A stretch of 64,000 bases of DNA. Origin: G963662905 sp963662905. GTDB lineage: Bacteria > Bacteroidota > Bacteroidia > Bacteroidales > WRLA01. The notes below the pieces were generated by a model. It ran no database searches. It worked only from the letters and a program-made list of their open reading frames with translations, and was not told where the DNA came from. The stretch is taken from contig CAXXFD010000004.1 in the NCBI GenBank assembly GCA_963662905.2, forward strand, positions 248,001 through 312,000. Reading direction: 5' to 3'. Each line of letters opens with the position of its first letter. Position 1 is the stretch's first letter. Shown here piece after piece: positions 44,801 through 53,050 of this stretch. Made by a program: the position numbers and the translations under genes.

Positions 44801-46983
44801 TCCAAAAATCCGAATCAGATTTCCACAACTACATCAAAGCAGGTAATATACGGATTTTCAACAAACTAAATACAAACTTTGAAGGCTATCGACCCAACCG
44901 CAAAATTATTGAGGCCGAAGAGCCCGGGCAAACCGGCGCCAAATTACAGACCCTGTCCGAAATTCCCGGATTATGGTCAAAAAACCAAAGTATCCTGCTT
45001 AATGCCAGCATCCTTGAAATTCAAATCACCAATGTAAAAGTGCATCTGTTCGACTTATTTGGCAACCTAAGCACAAAAATCAGTGCACTTTTTGAACATG
45101 CTTGCTTAAGCACTTTGCAAAGCCTTAAAAATGAGTTAAAAAACTTAGATAATGAAGATGAAAAAAGCTTGAATGATTTTGCCTTTGAGCTGCCGGTAAT
45201 TTCCCTGGAGAGCACCCGGATGCATGTCAATGAGCTTTTGGAAAATGTTACGGGCAAAATCCAGTTTCTTTTAAAAGATTTCCCGGAGCAGTCCGAATTA
45301 TTTGAAAACGAATCATTTGATGCATTCGATAAGAATCAGTTTAATGACATACAAACGGTTAAAGTACGTGTTTTCAAACTCATTGAATACATTATTCAAC
45401 GTGAGCTTGTAGAGCCGGTTCAGCGCATCATCCAGGAGCTACCCGAAAAAACCACACGCTTCCGCAAAGAAGCACGCGATATTGTAAACCTGATCAACTT
45501 TTCCGGTGATGACCAAAATCCCGAAAATGCCAGCATCAACAAACATGTGCTGCTTAAAGATCAGAACAACAGGCTTTCCGAGCTGCTTTCTGAAGCAAGG
45601 GAATTCCACAACACGCTGCGGCTGATCATTCAGGAGCGCCTGAACACAATCGACAATCGCTTAAACAACAACTCTTTAGCCGACAAGTCCGAGGCCGGAT
45701 TGCAGGAATACATACGTAAGCAGGAGTCGAAGCGCAAAATGCAGAACATTGATCTCTGGAACAAAAAAATACGTTCCGGAATAGGCCATCAAATGAACCA
45801 GCTTTGGTACCGTCAAAGCAAGGGGCAATTGCTGAGCCAAAGGCTGAAAGAGCAATCGGGTCAAAAGGGACGCGGCATAGAAACCGCTTTGGCATTGCAT
45901 GAAAAAGCAGCACCAAAAACCGAAATCAGCAAAAGCCTGCCCTACTACTACCAGCAACTGTTTTTAAACCAAAACCTCTATCTCGAAGAATATTTTGTAG
46001 GGCGCAGGCGCGAAATGGCAAAAGCCCATCAAATCCTGAAGCAATATAAAAACGGCTTCAAAGGCGGGCTGTTTATTAGTGGTAATGCAAACTCGGGCAA
46101 GAGCTTTTTTGCCACACATTTTTGCCGGCAAAATTTCAACAGCGAACATATTTTCTTCATCAAACCTCCTGTAGGCGGTTCGGTCAGTCTTTATGATTTC
46201 CGCACGCAAATTGAAGAGTCCTTTGGCATAAAAGGAAGTCCCCGCTCCATTTTCCAGCAAATACCGGCCAATAGCGTTGTGATTTTTGATGATATTGAGC
46301 TCTGGTGGGAAAAAACCAATGCCCTTGACGAAATAATTCAACTGATCCTTAAATTAATTGATGAATTCTCTTTCCGAACCTTTTTTGTTGCCGTGTGCAA
46401 TAATACAGCCGGCCAGCATCTTAGCAAATACATGAATATCAACGATTACTTCCTGGGCAGCATCAATATGGAGCCAATGAATGCCGAAGAGCTGCACGAA
46501 GCAATCATTCGCCGCCACAAATCGGGACACCTGAAATTTGTAATTACTGGAAAGCAGGAAGAATTTTTCAGGGCATGGGATTATGCACGCTTCTTTTCGC
46601 GTCTGTTTGCGATCTCCGGAGGCAATATTGGAAACAGCTTAACGCAATGGATCAGCAGCATTCAAAAATACGAAAACAACCGCATTTTCCTGAATCCGCC
46701 CGCATCCTTGCCCGAATTGCAATTATCTGATTTTGAATATTCTTTATACCCGCTTCTGATCCAGTTCCTGTTGCACAAGCAAGCCGATGCCGGGAAAATC
46801 GCCCGCCTGATGCTTGTAAAACCAGGACAAAAGGAAGACATCCTGCAAAAAATCAGGGCACTCAAAAGGGCAGGAATTATAAAAGCTGTTGGAAAAAATG
46901 AAAATGACGATGTGGTTTATGCTATCGATGCGTATATTTTCCCTTTGATTGAGCATATGCTCAGTGAAAAAGAAATCATTTAA
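41806..46983 (+). CDS. SLC12-like cation-chloride cotransporter fused to a P-loop ATPase
   Basis: A 1725-residue protein. Residues about 1-430 form a 12-helix APC-type transporter of the SLC12 kind: 'FAGVFTPSLLTILGVIMYMR', 'GGIYYMLSRSLGLPIGGAIG', 'FFPAVTGFTAGVAMSGDLKN'. Residues about 440-740 resemble the SLC12 cytosolic C-terminal domain ('NWKPNIMLFSGG', 'FAGVEPNTVLLGWAR', 'FMGLPDIMEGSE'). Residues about 750-1390 are a long helical, partly coiled-coil region of unknown fold. From about 1395 ('YFVGRRREMAKAHQIL') an AAA/STAND-like ATPase follows, with Walker A 'SGNANSGKS' near 1424 and Walker B 'VVIFDDIE' near 1490, and a winged-helix-like end ('KIRALKRAGIIKAVG'). No stop or frameshift interrupts it. 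Ordinary bacterial SLC12 homologues are far shorter. The inferred role is nucleotide- or partner-controlled ion cotransport; the transported ions are not known. Confidence 0.8.
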   Translation: MPGAPKKFNTFAGVFTPSLLTILGVIMYMRLGWVVAQSGLIAAIAIIVIAHIISVSTGLSISSIATDKKIKTGGIYYMLSRSLGLPIGGAIGITLFVGTALSISLYIIGFCESFLGIEAIRDFLGMEISVDNFRILGTAVIIILVILAFISTSLALKTQFFILIAIALSIVSAATGMLTGKGGMPEAAAIAPFREHVPFEVIFAIFFPAVTGFTAGVAMSGDLKNPKKSIPMGTMLSIGVGLLVYVGLAFGLAYYVDRELMLKDNNFMMKIAWFSPFLVAGIWGATLSSALGGILGGPRILQAISRDKITPGIFGKGYGANNEPRNALIFTFVLAEAGILIGELDVIARIVSMFYIAAYGFINLAYTLESWASSDFRPTFKIPVWIGILGFIASIIVMFKIDTLAMFMAFIFLAGIFFILKRKEMSLEFGDVWQSVRASILRTVLHKMDRSGLEERNWKPNIMLFSGGSKSRKHLVSFGKQLSGRQGFISNFDLIERKDEGVFPKHEQAQKPEKEEDTEGVFTRKHTCTNIYDGIETIASTYGFAGVEPNTVLLGWARQSTDPLRFIKMLRKLDDLDLNILMVDYDKKREFGQYQNIDIWWRGTGHNGNLALTLTKFLLASPLWRNAKLRLLLVNPVNEERDHIISKAREVLNNMRMNAEIKVLNNQIEQKPFYEIIESESTSSDLIFMGLPDIMEGSEKDFIRETNQLCQKIGTVVLVKASSRHKNLQIGLVEAPTVKTKKMQAVASLQVQIPELKKSRFERLNIAEELALADLDEKQEKAFQLFFSPYLLLFQQMNTEIQRLSGKSLSYLNIKTQQGESEINRSFLRRFHANLLKKISQIISRHSQEELVQFQKYFEEAAALLSSSCTHLPAYFPRKIKFNYDLAELEIKTNDNRFLTFEKNIRKTLISKGLWVKGNVLSAELAQQLLPDSYADFLMRTYKRFGFINVQIILESRKAIQEISALFTKAYLTDDDQKTDLDSLESKISQIINQQINLIQKSESDFHNYIKAGNIRIFNKLNTNFEGYRPNRKIIEAEEPGQTGAKLQTLSEIPGLWSKNQSILLNASILEIQITNVKVHLFDLFGNLSTKISALFEHACLSTLQSLKNELKNLDNEDEKSLNDFAFELPVISLESTRMHVNELLENVTGKIQFLLKDFPEQSELFENESFDAFDKNQFNDIQTVKVRVFKLIEYIIQRELVEPVQRIIQELPEKTTRFRKEARDIVNLINFSGDDQNPENASINKHVLLKDQNNRLSELLSEAREFHNTLRLIIQERLNTIDNRLNNNSLADKSEAGLQEYIRKQESKRKMQNIDLWNKKIRSGIGHQMNQLWYRQSKGQLLSQRLKEQSGQKGRGIETALALHEKAAPKTEISKSLPYYYQQLFLNQNLYLEEYFVGRRREMAKAHQILKQYKNGFKGGLFISGNANSGKSFFATHFCRQNFNSEHIFFIKPPVGGSVSLYDFRTQIEESFGIKGSPRSIFQQIPANSVVIFDDIELWWEKTNALDEIIQLILKLIDEFSFRTFFVAVCNNTAGQHLSKYMNINDYFLGSINMEPMNAEELHEAIIRRHKSGHLKFVITGKQEEFFRAWDYARFFSRLFAISGGNIGNSLTQWISSIQKYENNRIFLNPPASLPELQLSDFEYSLYPLLIQFLLHKQADAGKIARLMLVKPGQKEDILQKIRALKRAGIIKAVGKNENDDVVYAIDAYIFPLIEHMLSEKEII

Positions 46984-47029
46984 AATTAGAATGTAAAGCC
47001 CTAACATCAAGGACAAACACAATAAATCT

Positions 47030-47809
47030 ATGGATATCAAAGCAATAGAATTTTCAAGTTTTGCGATTTATTATTTCCTGCTTTTGGCGGTAATCCTGTT
47101 TTTTATTTTCAGATTGCTCCATAAAACCAGCAGGGTCCTGCCCTTTCGCCCGGGAATAAACCGCAAAATATCCGGTGCTATGCCCATGCTTGAGCTGGCC
47201 TGCTGGATTGTTTATTTTGTGTGGGGCATACAGTTTTTTTCACACAACAACCATCTTTATTCGGGCGGCTTGTTTGTAATCCTGATTCTTTTGGCCTTAT
47301 GGTTTATCTGGCAGGTTTTTAAGGATTTTATTGCCGGTGCTATTTTTCGTATCAGCAAGGATTTCAATAAAAATGAAATCATCCGTATCGGTGAATACAA
47401 AGGGAAAATTGAAAAATTTGGCCTGCATGAGCTGATTTTGGAAACCGAAGCCGGCGAACATATTTACCTGCCCTATTCGAGCCTGAGCAACAAAGCCATT
47501 ATCAAATCCAATCCGGCAGAGATGATTCGTGCCTATACTTTCCGCCTGCTTGACGCCCAAAGCCAAAACATCAGCGAAGCCCAGCAATCCATCCTTAAAA
47601 ACCTCATCAGCCTGCCCTGGACATCTTTAACAAAAACGCCCCAGCTGTCGTTTCGCGAACGGACAGAAAACGGACTTCTGTTTGAAGTGACATTTTATAC
47701 CTACGAACCCGACACATATTTTAAAACCATTGACGAATTAAGCACTAATTATCAAATTATTACAGCACGAAAGGATGATGAACAAAAGCTCGTTCAAAAA
47801 GGTTTCTAA
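47030..47809 (+). CDS. MscS-like mechanosensitive channel family protein
   Basis: A 259-residue membrane protein with an N-terminal helix (about 12-30), two further helices ('LELACWIVYFVWGIQFF', 'GGLFVILILLALWFIWQVF') and then an MscS beta domain: 'FKDFIAGAIFRISKDFNKNE', 'IRIGEYKGKIEKFGLHELIL', 'GEHIYLPYSSLSNKAI' in place of the PNS motif. The C-terminal cytosolic alpha/beta part is present. A pore-lining Gly/Ala pattern is weaker than in E. coli MscS, so channel activity is likely but unproved. It follows the SLC12-ATPase gene by 46 bases in the same operon, pointing to volume or osmotic regulation. Confidence 0.72.
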   Translation: MDIKAIEFSSFAIYYFLLLAVILFFIFRLLHKTSRVLPFRPGINRKISGAMPMLELACWIVYFVWGIQFFSHNNHLYSGGLFVILILLALWFIWQVFKDFIAGAIFRISKDFNKNEIIRIGEYKGKIEKFGLHELILETEAGEHIYLPYSSLSNKAIIKSNPAEMIRAYTFRLLDAQSQNISEAQQSILKNLISLPWTSLTKTPQLSFRERTENGLLFEVTFYTYEPDTYFKTIDELSTNYQIITARKDDEQKLVQKGF

Positions 47810-47818
47810 TAAAATTGA

Positions 47819-47826
47819 TATTTTTG
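47819..47826 (+). promoter_or_regulatory. Candidate -7 box for the DAK2-DegV gene
   Basis: TATTTTTG followed by CAGC matches TAnnTTTG and lies about 70 bases before the ATG at 47895. The -33 region has only TTTC at a short spacing. Confidence 0.4.
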
Positions 47827-47894
47827 CAGCGCTTTTAAGAGAGTACACAGATTAAAATTCCAGACAAATTGGAAGTTTCATCAAAATTCAATCA

Positions 47895-49691
47895 ATGAAC
47901 CTAAGTAACCCCAATAATAGCCTCGACGGCAAAGGTCTCTATTACAGTTTCCTGGCCGGGGCACAACGCATTTTCGACCATCAGTCGCATCTGAACAAAA
48001 TCAATGTTTTTCCGGTAGCTGATGCAGATACAGGCACCAACCTTGCCAGTACGATGCGCTCCATTGTTGATACCCATATCCCTACCGACAACCTGAAAGT
48101 TACGGCTGCAGCCCTTGCAGATGCCGCTTTGGTCGGAGCACGGGGCAACAGTGGGATTATCTTCGCGCAATTCCTTTATGGCTTCAGCAATGAAATCAAT
48201 AATTCCGAAAGCATCAATACGCAGGGCTTCGCTGATATCCTCAAAAAATCAGTAAGTTATGCCTACGAAGCCATCAGCAACCCGCGCGAAGGCACTATGA
48301 TTACTGTAATCCGCGAATGGGCCGATTCGGTATATGAGTTGAAAGATAAATTGGATGATTTTACCGAGCTGATCAAAGGCTCCTACCGATCTGCGCAGCA
48401 AAGTCTTAAAGAAACAACGGGCAAACTTGAGGTGCTGGCCAAAGCCAATGTAGTGGATGCCGGTGCCAAAGGTTTTGTTTATTTCCTCGAAGGGATGATC
48501 GATTTCTTCGGGCATGGCGAAATCAAGAAAATACTCCAATCGCGAAATGTGTTGAAAGTCAAAAGCTTTGATGAAATTTCGCACGACAATCCAGAATTTC
48601 GCTATTGCACAGAAGCGCTGATCAATGGTATGGAAATTGACAAACTCCAATTGCGCAATAAAATTGAACCGCTGGGCGACAGCCTGGTTATTGCCGGTTC
48701 CAAAGAAAAAATCAGAATCCATATACATACCGATGATCCCTCCTACCTTTTTGAGCAAGTACGTAATTTTGGACAAATAGCATATCAAAAGGTAGATGAT
48801 ATGGTTTTTCAGAACCACATTGCCACAAGCCGCATTGCAAAAACGGCCATTGTCACCGATTCGACCAGCGACCTGCCCCGCGCATTGCTCGATAAGCATC
48901 AAATACATGTGGTGCCTTTGAGCCTTCATATGGACGGGCACCTATTCCTGGATGGCGTCACACTTTCACCGGAGCAGTTTTACAGAAACCTGCCCAATGC
49001 AAGCATCTATCCTTCCTCTGCCCAGCCTTCTTTTAAGGAATTTACTAATAAATATGCCTATCTTTCAACGCATTACGACAACATCATTGCCCTGCACATC
49101 AGCGGAGCATTGAGCGGCACTTTCAGCAACAGCACAAAAGCGGCCCGCACCATCCAAACACAAACAAAAACGCCTATTCATGTTGTGGATTCCCTGAGGA
49201 CTTCAGCTTCACTGGGATTGCAGGTTTTGCGCCTGGCCCGCGAAATTGAAGCCGGGATGAGCTACGAAGATGCCATCATCAATGCCGAAACCTGGAAGAA
49301 AAAAGTCGGCATCTGGGTAACCAGCAAAACCGTAAAATATATGGTGAAAAGCGGACGCGTCAGCCCAATGAAAGGCGCTATTGCCAAAGCTTTGGGCGTA
49401 AAGCCCATTGTTAGCGTGGATCATGAAGGCAAAGCCTATCAGTTTGGAAAGCCTTTTACCGAGAAAGAAAGCATGAAAAAAGTAATGCGCTCTGCGGAAA
49501 AATTTATGAAACAGGGCAAAATATGGGGATATTCTGTTACCAATGCAGAAAACCAAAAAGCCGCAGACTGGTATATTAAAAAGATGCAGGAACATACAGG
49601 CAAAGATCCGGAATTTGTAGGGCCGGGCTCACCCGTGCTGGGAACAAATGTTGGCCCTGGCGTTGTAAGCCTGAATATTATGCTGGATTAA
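47895..49691 (+). CDS. Fused DAK2-DegV protein (fatty acid kinase FakA-FakB-like)
   Basis: A 598-residue protein combining two partners that are usually separate. Residues about 1-200 are a DhaL/DAK2-type kinase domain: 'NVFPVADADTGTNLASTM' (Mg-ATP binding Asp triad) and 'LVGARGNSGIIFAQFLYGF'. Residues about 200-305 resemble the FakA middle domain ('EFRYCTEALINGMEID', 'IRIHIHTDDPSYLFEQV'). Residues about 310-598 are a DegV/EDD fatty-acid-binding domain: 'TAIVTDSTSDLPRALLD', 'YPSSAQPSFKEF', 'ALHISGALSGTFSNS' and 'GPGVVSLNIML'. By analogy with FakAB it would phosphorylate bound fatty acids to acyl phosphate for phospholipid synthesis. Fusion of the two should tie binding to catalysis. Monocistronic with its own terminator. 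Confidence 0.85.
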   Translation: MNLSNPNNSLDGKGLYYSFLAGAQRIFDHQSHLNKINVFPVADADTGTNLASTMRSIVDTHIPTDNLKVTAAALADAALVGARGNSGIIFAQFLYGFSNEINNSESINTQGFADILKKSVSYAYEAISNPREGTMITVIREWADSVYELKDKLDDFTELIKGSYRSAQQSLKETTGKLEVLAKANVVDAGAKGFVYFLEGMIDFFGHGEIKKILQSRNVLKVKSFDEISHDNPEFRYCTEALINGMEIDKLQLRNKIEPLGDSLVIAGSKEKIRIHIHTDDPSYLFEQVRNFGQIAYQKVDDMVFQNHIATSRIAKTAIVTDSTSDLPRALLDKHQIHVVPLSLHMDGHLFLDGVTLSPEQFYRNLPNASIYPSSAQPSFKEFTNKYAYLSTHYDNIIALHISGALSGTFSNSTKAARTIQTQTKTPIHVVDSLRTSASLGLQVLRLAREIEAGMSYEDAIINAETWKKKVGIWVTSKTVKYMVKSGRVSPMKGAIAKALGVKPIVSVDHEGKAYQFGKPFTEKESMKKVMRSAEKFMKQGKIWGYSVTNAENQKAADWYIKKMQEHTGKDPEFVGPGSPVLGTNVGPGVVSLNIMLD

Positions 49692-49711
49692 CAAAAAACA
49701 TATCTTCACAA

Positions 49712-49752
49712 CAAAACCGTCTGCTGAAAAATCCTTTCAACAGACGGTTTTG
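49712..49752. terminator. Rho-independent terminator, bidirectional
   Basis: CAAAACCGTCTG and CAGACGGTTTTG pair over twelve bases, extended inward by TGAAA/TTTCA. It lies 21 bases past the DAK2-DegV stop and also follows the T9SS tail remnant on the other strand. Confidence 0.85.
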
Positions 49753-49773
49753 TTGTTTATATCTACTTGTGAA

Positions 49774-50170
49774 TTATAAACTTAGCTTCACACTGCCAAA
49801 CAATTGCCCTCCCAAAGAGCGCAGGCTGATCAAATGAACGCCAGGCGATGCGGAGTTTAATCCAAGGTCAATATGGTTTGCGCCTTTTTGGATGCTTTTG
49901 TGCCATTGCTGGCATAGCCTGCCTTCAATACTGTAGAGGCTGATCTCTATTTCACCGGAAACTTCTGAATCAAACTGCATGGTAGCTGTTCCTGATGTTT
50001 TTTGATATATGATCAGGTCTGCTAACGGACTCTCTGCGGAAAGTGGATAGTTAATGCCTAATTCTTTAACGAGAAATTTTTTAGGAGGGATTTTAGGAGG
50101 GGGATATGACCTGCAAAAAATGAAGAGGAAGGAAAAATGAAAGATAAATATTGAACCAACAATGATATTA
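49774..50170 (-). pseudogene. Detached T9SS sorting-domain remnant
   Basis: An open frame downstream of the clan-CD protease gene, in a different reading frame from it. Its last 80-90 residues are a clear type A T9SS sorting domain: 'YPLSAESPLADLIIYQKTSG', 'GEIEISLYSIEGRLCQQW' and 'PGVHLISLRSLGG'. Upstream of this the frame encodes a low-complexity hydrophobic stretch that does not look like protein, including a tandem 12-base repeat TTTTAGGAGGGA/G (50079-50102, plus strand). There is no initiation site of its own except an internal Met. Most simply it is the former C-terminus of the protease at 50168, separated by a rearrangement. Confidence 0.7.
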
Positions 50171-51535
50171 AGAGTTACTTACCGTAACCGAGCCATAGAT
50201 GCCGCAGTGGTCAAATTCAATATTCTGCAAGCTATAGGATGTGGTCATGGCATCAAAGTCCAGGCCTTTCCAGTTGTGGCCGTTTTTGGAACTGAATTTG
50301 ATATCGCTGCCGAAGCTGATGTTTCCGCGCACAAGTAAGGCAGAATGCGATGGGTCGGAAGTGACGTGCGGATCATCCATGATAAACTCCACATTATCAC
50401 CGATTACCAAACTGGCACCGGCTTCCACGGTGATTTTTGCATCGTTGATAAAATGCACTTTGGCTTTATCGTAGAGCGTAAGGGTTTGGCCGGGCATAAC
50501 GCGCACATCTTTTGTTACACCAATAATACCGCGGTGGCTATCGGTGATGGTGATGTCCTCGAACATCAGGGTGGGGAAACGCAGGGAGGTATAGGCTGAG
50601 ATGCCTCCTAAATCTACGTGCAGGGGCTCTTCGCCATTTGAATGGTCTATAGATTCATGGCTCTCTTCATAACTAAAACTTTCAAACATTGAGATACAAT
50701 TATCATTATTAATATCGGCAACAGTATAAGGCTGACCAGAATAAGTCAAATTACCTGCAGGAGACTCTCCCAATGTAGATGAGTACATATGAAAATTAAA
50801 TTCACCATGTGGGTATTCGTTAGTTTGTTGATTATAGTCTATTTCTTCAATTTCATCAACACTATTTCCCAAAATATCAAATTCATCTGCAATAGAGGCC
50901 GTCTCACTGGGTTGGCAGGCAGAAATGAAAACAGTGTTACCACCCTGTAGTTCGTCATAAAACCCACCGCCCCTGCATTGTTGCATCCAGAATACTTTTT
51001 TCCCGGCATTTATTTGATCCATATAATTGGCAAACACATCATCATCGAAAAAACCACTTGTTAATTTTAGGTTTACTTCATCTCCCGGAGTGTTAGGATG
51101 TGGCCCCCCATGGCCAAAGGTCCATACAAACAAAAAATCATCTTCATTAATTTCATTTGCAAGGCCTACAAAAGTGTTTATTATGGAATTTACATAGCAT
51201 GGGAAATCAGTTACACTTCCTTGGGTTGATCCAGTTGGCCTGTATTCCTCAGCAATATCTTGATCCGTATGATAATAATCTATACCTTCATGAAAATGCA
51301 CATAAATATTTTCTTCACTGAAGCCATTTCTTTTGAGCATCTTCCACATAAGAAATGTATCGTAATAGAATTCTTCTTCATATGCGTATGAAGTATTATT
51401 ATTCCAAAATGCACCATTTGATTGAAGGTTATCGGTATCGGCTCCACATATCAATATGGCAACCTTTTTCTGTCCAAAAGCTATCTGAAAAAGCAAAAGG
51501 CAAAACAGAAAAACACTAAATCTAAATATTTTCAT
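50168..51535 (-). CDS. Clan-CD (legumain/caspase-like) cysteine protease, probably C-terminally truncated
   Basis: A 455-residue exported protein. Signal peptide residues 1-21 ('LLLFQIAFGQ'), then a caspase-like fold (about 22-250) with catalytic His in 'VWTFGHGGPHP' and Cys in 'WMQQCRGGGFYD', resembling peptidase family C13. A beta-rich region follows (about 310-455; 'DITITDSHRGIIGVTKDVRV', 'AKITVEAGASLVIGDNVEF') that reads like the first coils of a right-handed beta-helix and ends abruptly at 'YGSVTVSNS'. The T9SS tail expected on such a protein is found just downstream, out of frame. It could still be exported to the periplasm, but would not be sorted by T9SS. It starts 6 bases from the stop of the upstream propeller gene. 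Confidence 0.78.
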   Translation of the reverse strand: MKIFRFSVFLFCLLLFQIAFGQKKVAILICGADTDNLQSNGAFWNNNTSYAYEEEFYYDTFLMWKMLKRNGFSEENIYVHFHEGIDYYHTDQDIAEEYRPTGSTQGSVTDFPCYVNSIINTFVGLANEINEDDFLFVWTFGHGGPHPNTPGDEVNLKLTSGFFDDDVFANYMDQINAGKKVFWMQQCRGGGFYDELQGGNTVFISACQPSETASIADEFDILGNSVDEIEEIDYNQQTNEYPHGEFNFHMYSSTLGESPAGNLTYSGQPYTVADINNDNCISMFESFSYEESHESIDHSNGEEPLHVDLGGISAYTSLRFPTLMFEDITITDSHRGIIGVTKDVRVMPGQTLTLYDKAKVHFINDAKITVEAGASLVIGDNVEFIMDDPHVTSDPSHSALLVRGNISFGSDIKFSSKNGHNWKGLDFDAMTTSYSLQNIEFDHCGIYGSVTVSNS

Positions 51536-51541
51536 AATACA

Positions 51542-52996
51542 CTACATTTTAATTGTTTTATAAATATGGCTTCTTAAGCCTGATTTTTCCGAATACAATA
51601 GAATATAGTAAATGCCTTTTGGGACTATTTGTCCCTGGGTATTCCGTCCGTCCCATTTTATGGATTGGCCATTTTTAGGGAGTTTGATTTGCCTAATCGT
51701 TCTTCCATTTCCATCATAAATGATTATAATGGCATCTTCAACGGTTATTGAGGAAATTCGTATGTAACAATAATCGTTAAAAGGGTTTGGATATGCTGAA
51801 AATGTTTGTTCATTAACAGATATTTCCTCTTGCAAAACAGTAATGTCCGTATGCATTAAAAGCAATCTGCAATCATCTATATTAGAAGCATTATTATCAT
51901 GGGCACTAAAAGCCAAGTATAGCTTATTATTAAGACAAGCTGTTTTCAGGTTTCTTACGCCTGGTATGTATTCTTTAAAAATATCATCTTCTTGTAATTC
52001 CCCCTCCTTTATAAAATAATGATGTATCCGGCTAGTATCTGTATAACTTCCTGTCTGACATTCAAACATATGCAAAACATCTGCTTGATCGTAAGCGGCA
52101 ACCTGTGTCCTCTTATTGAGACCCAAAAAGGCTTGGTCAAACCACCCCCCACTTTTTTTCTCCGACCAACAGGACCACAATTTTGAGCCACTTAAAAGCT
52201 CAACCCATATCATAGCAGGCTCTCCACTACTGTTCACAGAAAGATCATTTCCCAAGCATAAGTGCCTATTATTCACTATTTCCACATCGCTCCACACATC
52301 ATTTTCCATGGTAAAATAAGCCAGGCGCATTTCGGTATATTTCCCATTTAGAAACTCTCTGGCCGCAGCAAAATGAAATTTACCGCTATGATCTACCTCA
52401 ATATCATTAATCCTCATCATGACATCTGTACCATATGGATATTCAATTTCTCCCCATGAGCCATCTACGTATTTGGATAAATGGATTACTCCTTTTCCAT
52501 GGCTACCCCATTGATACCAAAAACAATAAACTTTGCCTTCATTATCCACTGCAAGATGACTCCATTGCCCTCCATATGTATCTATTGAAACCGTATCTGC
52601 TTTTCCCCAAATTTCTCCGTTATATCTGGTTACCAAAATTTGGGTTTTAGCTGAATTAGCTGTGTTATAGGTATAACTTACAAAAAGCTGTTTTCTTTCC
52701 CCAGCAACTAAATCTAAGCTAGCCAATAACTTATCTGTTCCTCCTGAAATATCGATGGGTTCTGACCATGTCAGGCCTTCATTATTCGAAGTTGAATAAT
52801 AGATCCAAAAATTATCATAATCCACTTCTTCTGTCCATACACAATGAAATATACCATCCGAATCTACCACAAAATCCATTTCACCAATAGCAGCTGAATT
52901 TTTATAAATTAAACCGGGTTCGCTCCACTGCTGGGCAAAGCCCTGGGCAAGAAGAAAGATAAAGACAATGCTGAGGGATATTTTGCTTGCTTTCAT
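51542..52996 (-). CDS. Secreted beta-propeller (sialidase-fold) protein with T9SS tail
   Basis: A 484-residue exported protein. A signal peptide ('SIVFIFLLAQGFAQ') precedes a propeller with a BNR/Asp-box-like motif ('YSTSNNEGLTWSEP') and repeated 'WGKADTVS', 'GSWGEIEYP' and 'DVWSDVEIV' blades. No complete Arg triad of true sialidases is visible, so enzymatic activity is uncertain. The final 85 residues are a T9SS type A sorting domain with 'FSAYPNPFNDYCYIRIS' and 'IPKGIYYILLYSEKSG'. The start at 52996 is chosen because it begins the signal peptide; a longer frame from 53029 adds 11 residues. Likely co-transcribed with the protease gene downstream. Confidence 0.8.
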   Translation of the reverse strand: MKASKISLSIVFIFLLAQGFAQQWSEPGLIYKNSAAIGEMDFVVDSDGIFHCVWTEEVDYDNFWIYYSTSNNEGLTWSEPIDISGGTDKLLASLDLVAGERKQLFVSYTYNTANSAKTQILVTRYNGEIWGKADTVSIDTYGGQWSHLAVDNEGKVYCFWYQWGSHGKGVIHLSKYVDGSWGEIEYPYGTDVMMRINDIEVDHSGKFHFAAAREFLNGKYTEMRLAYFTMENDVWSDVEIVNNRHLCLGNDLSVNSSGEPAMIWVELLSGSKLWSCWSEKKSGGWFDQAFLGLNKRTQVAAYDQADVLHMFECQTGSYTDTSRIHHYFIKEGELQEDDIFKEYIPGVRNLKTACLNNKLYLAFSAHDNNASNIDDCRLLLMHTDITVLQEEISVNEQTFSAYPNPFNDYCYIRISSITVEDAIIIIYDGNGRTIRQIKLPKNGQSIKWDGRNTQGQIVPKGIYYILLYSEKSGLRSHIYKTIKM

Positions 52997-53017
52997 AATT
53001 GTTGCTTTTGCTTGTCC

Positions 53018-53050
53018 CAAAATTAGCAAAACATATCCTCAAAGTGCAAA
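53018..53050 (-). promoter_or_regulatory. Candidate promoter of the propeller-protease pair
   Basis: Minus-strand TTTG (53050-53047), a 21-base spacer and TAATTTTG (53025-53018) match both elements of the Bacteroidota consensus, 21 bases before the ATG at 52996. Confidence 0.55.

Noticed and set aside
51542..52996. Calling the propeller protein a sialidase
   Set aside because: Only one Asp-box-like motif is visible and the Arg triad is not, so only the fold is claimed.
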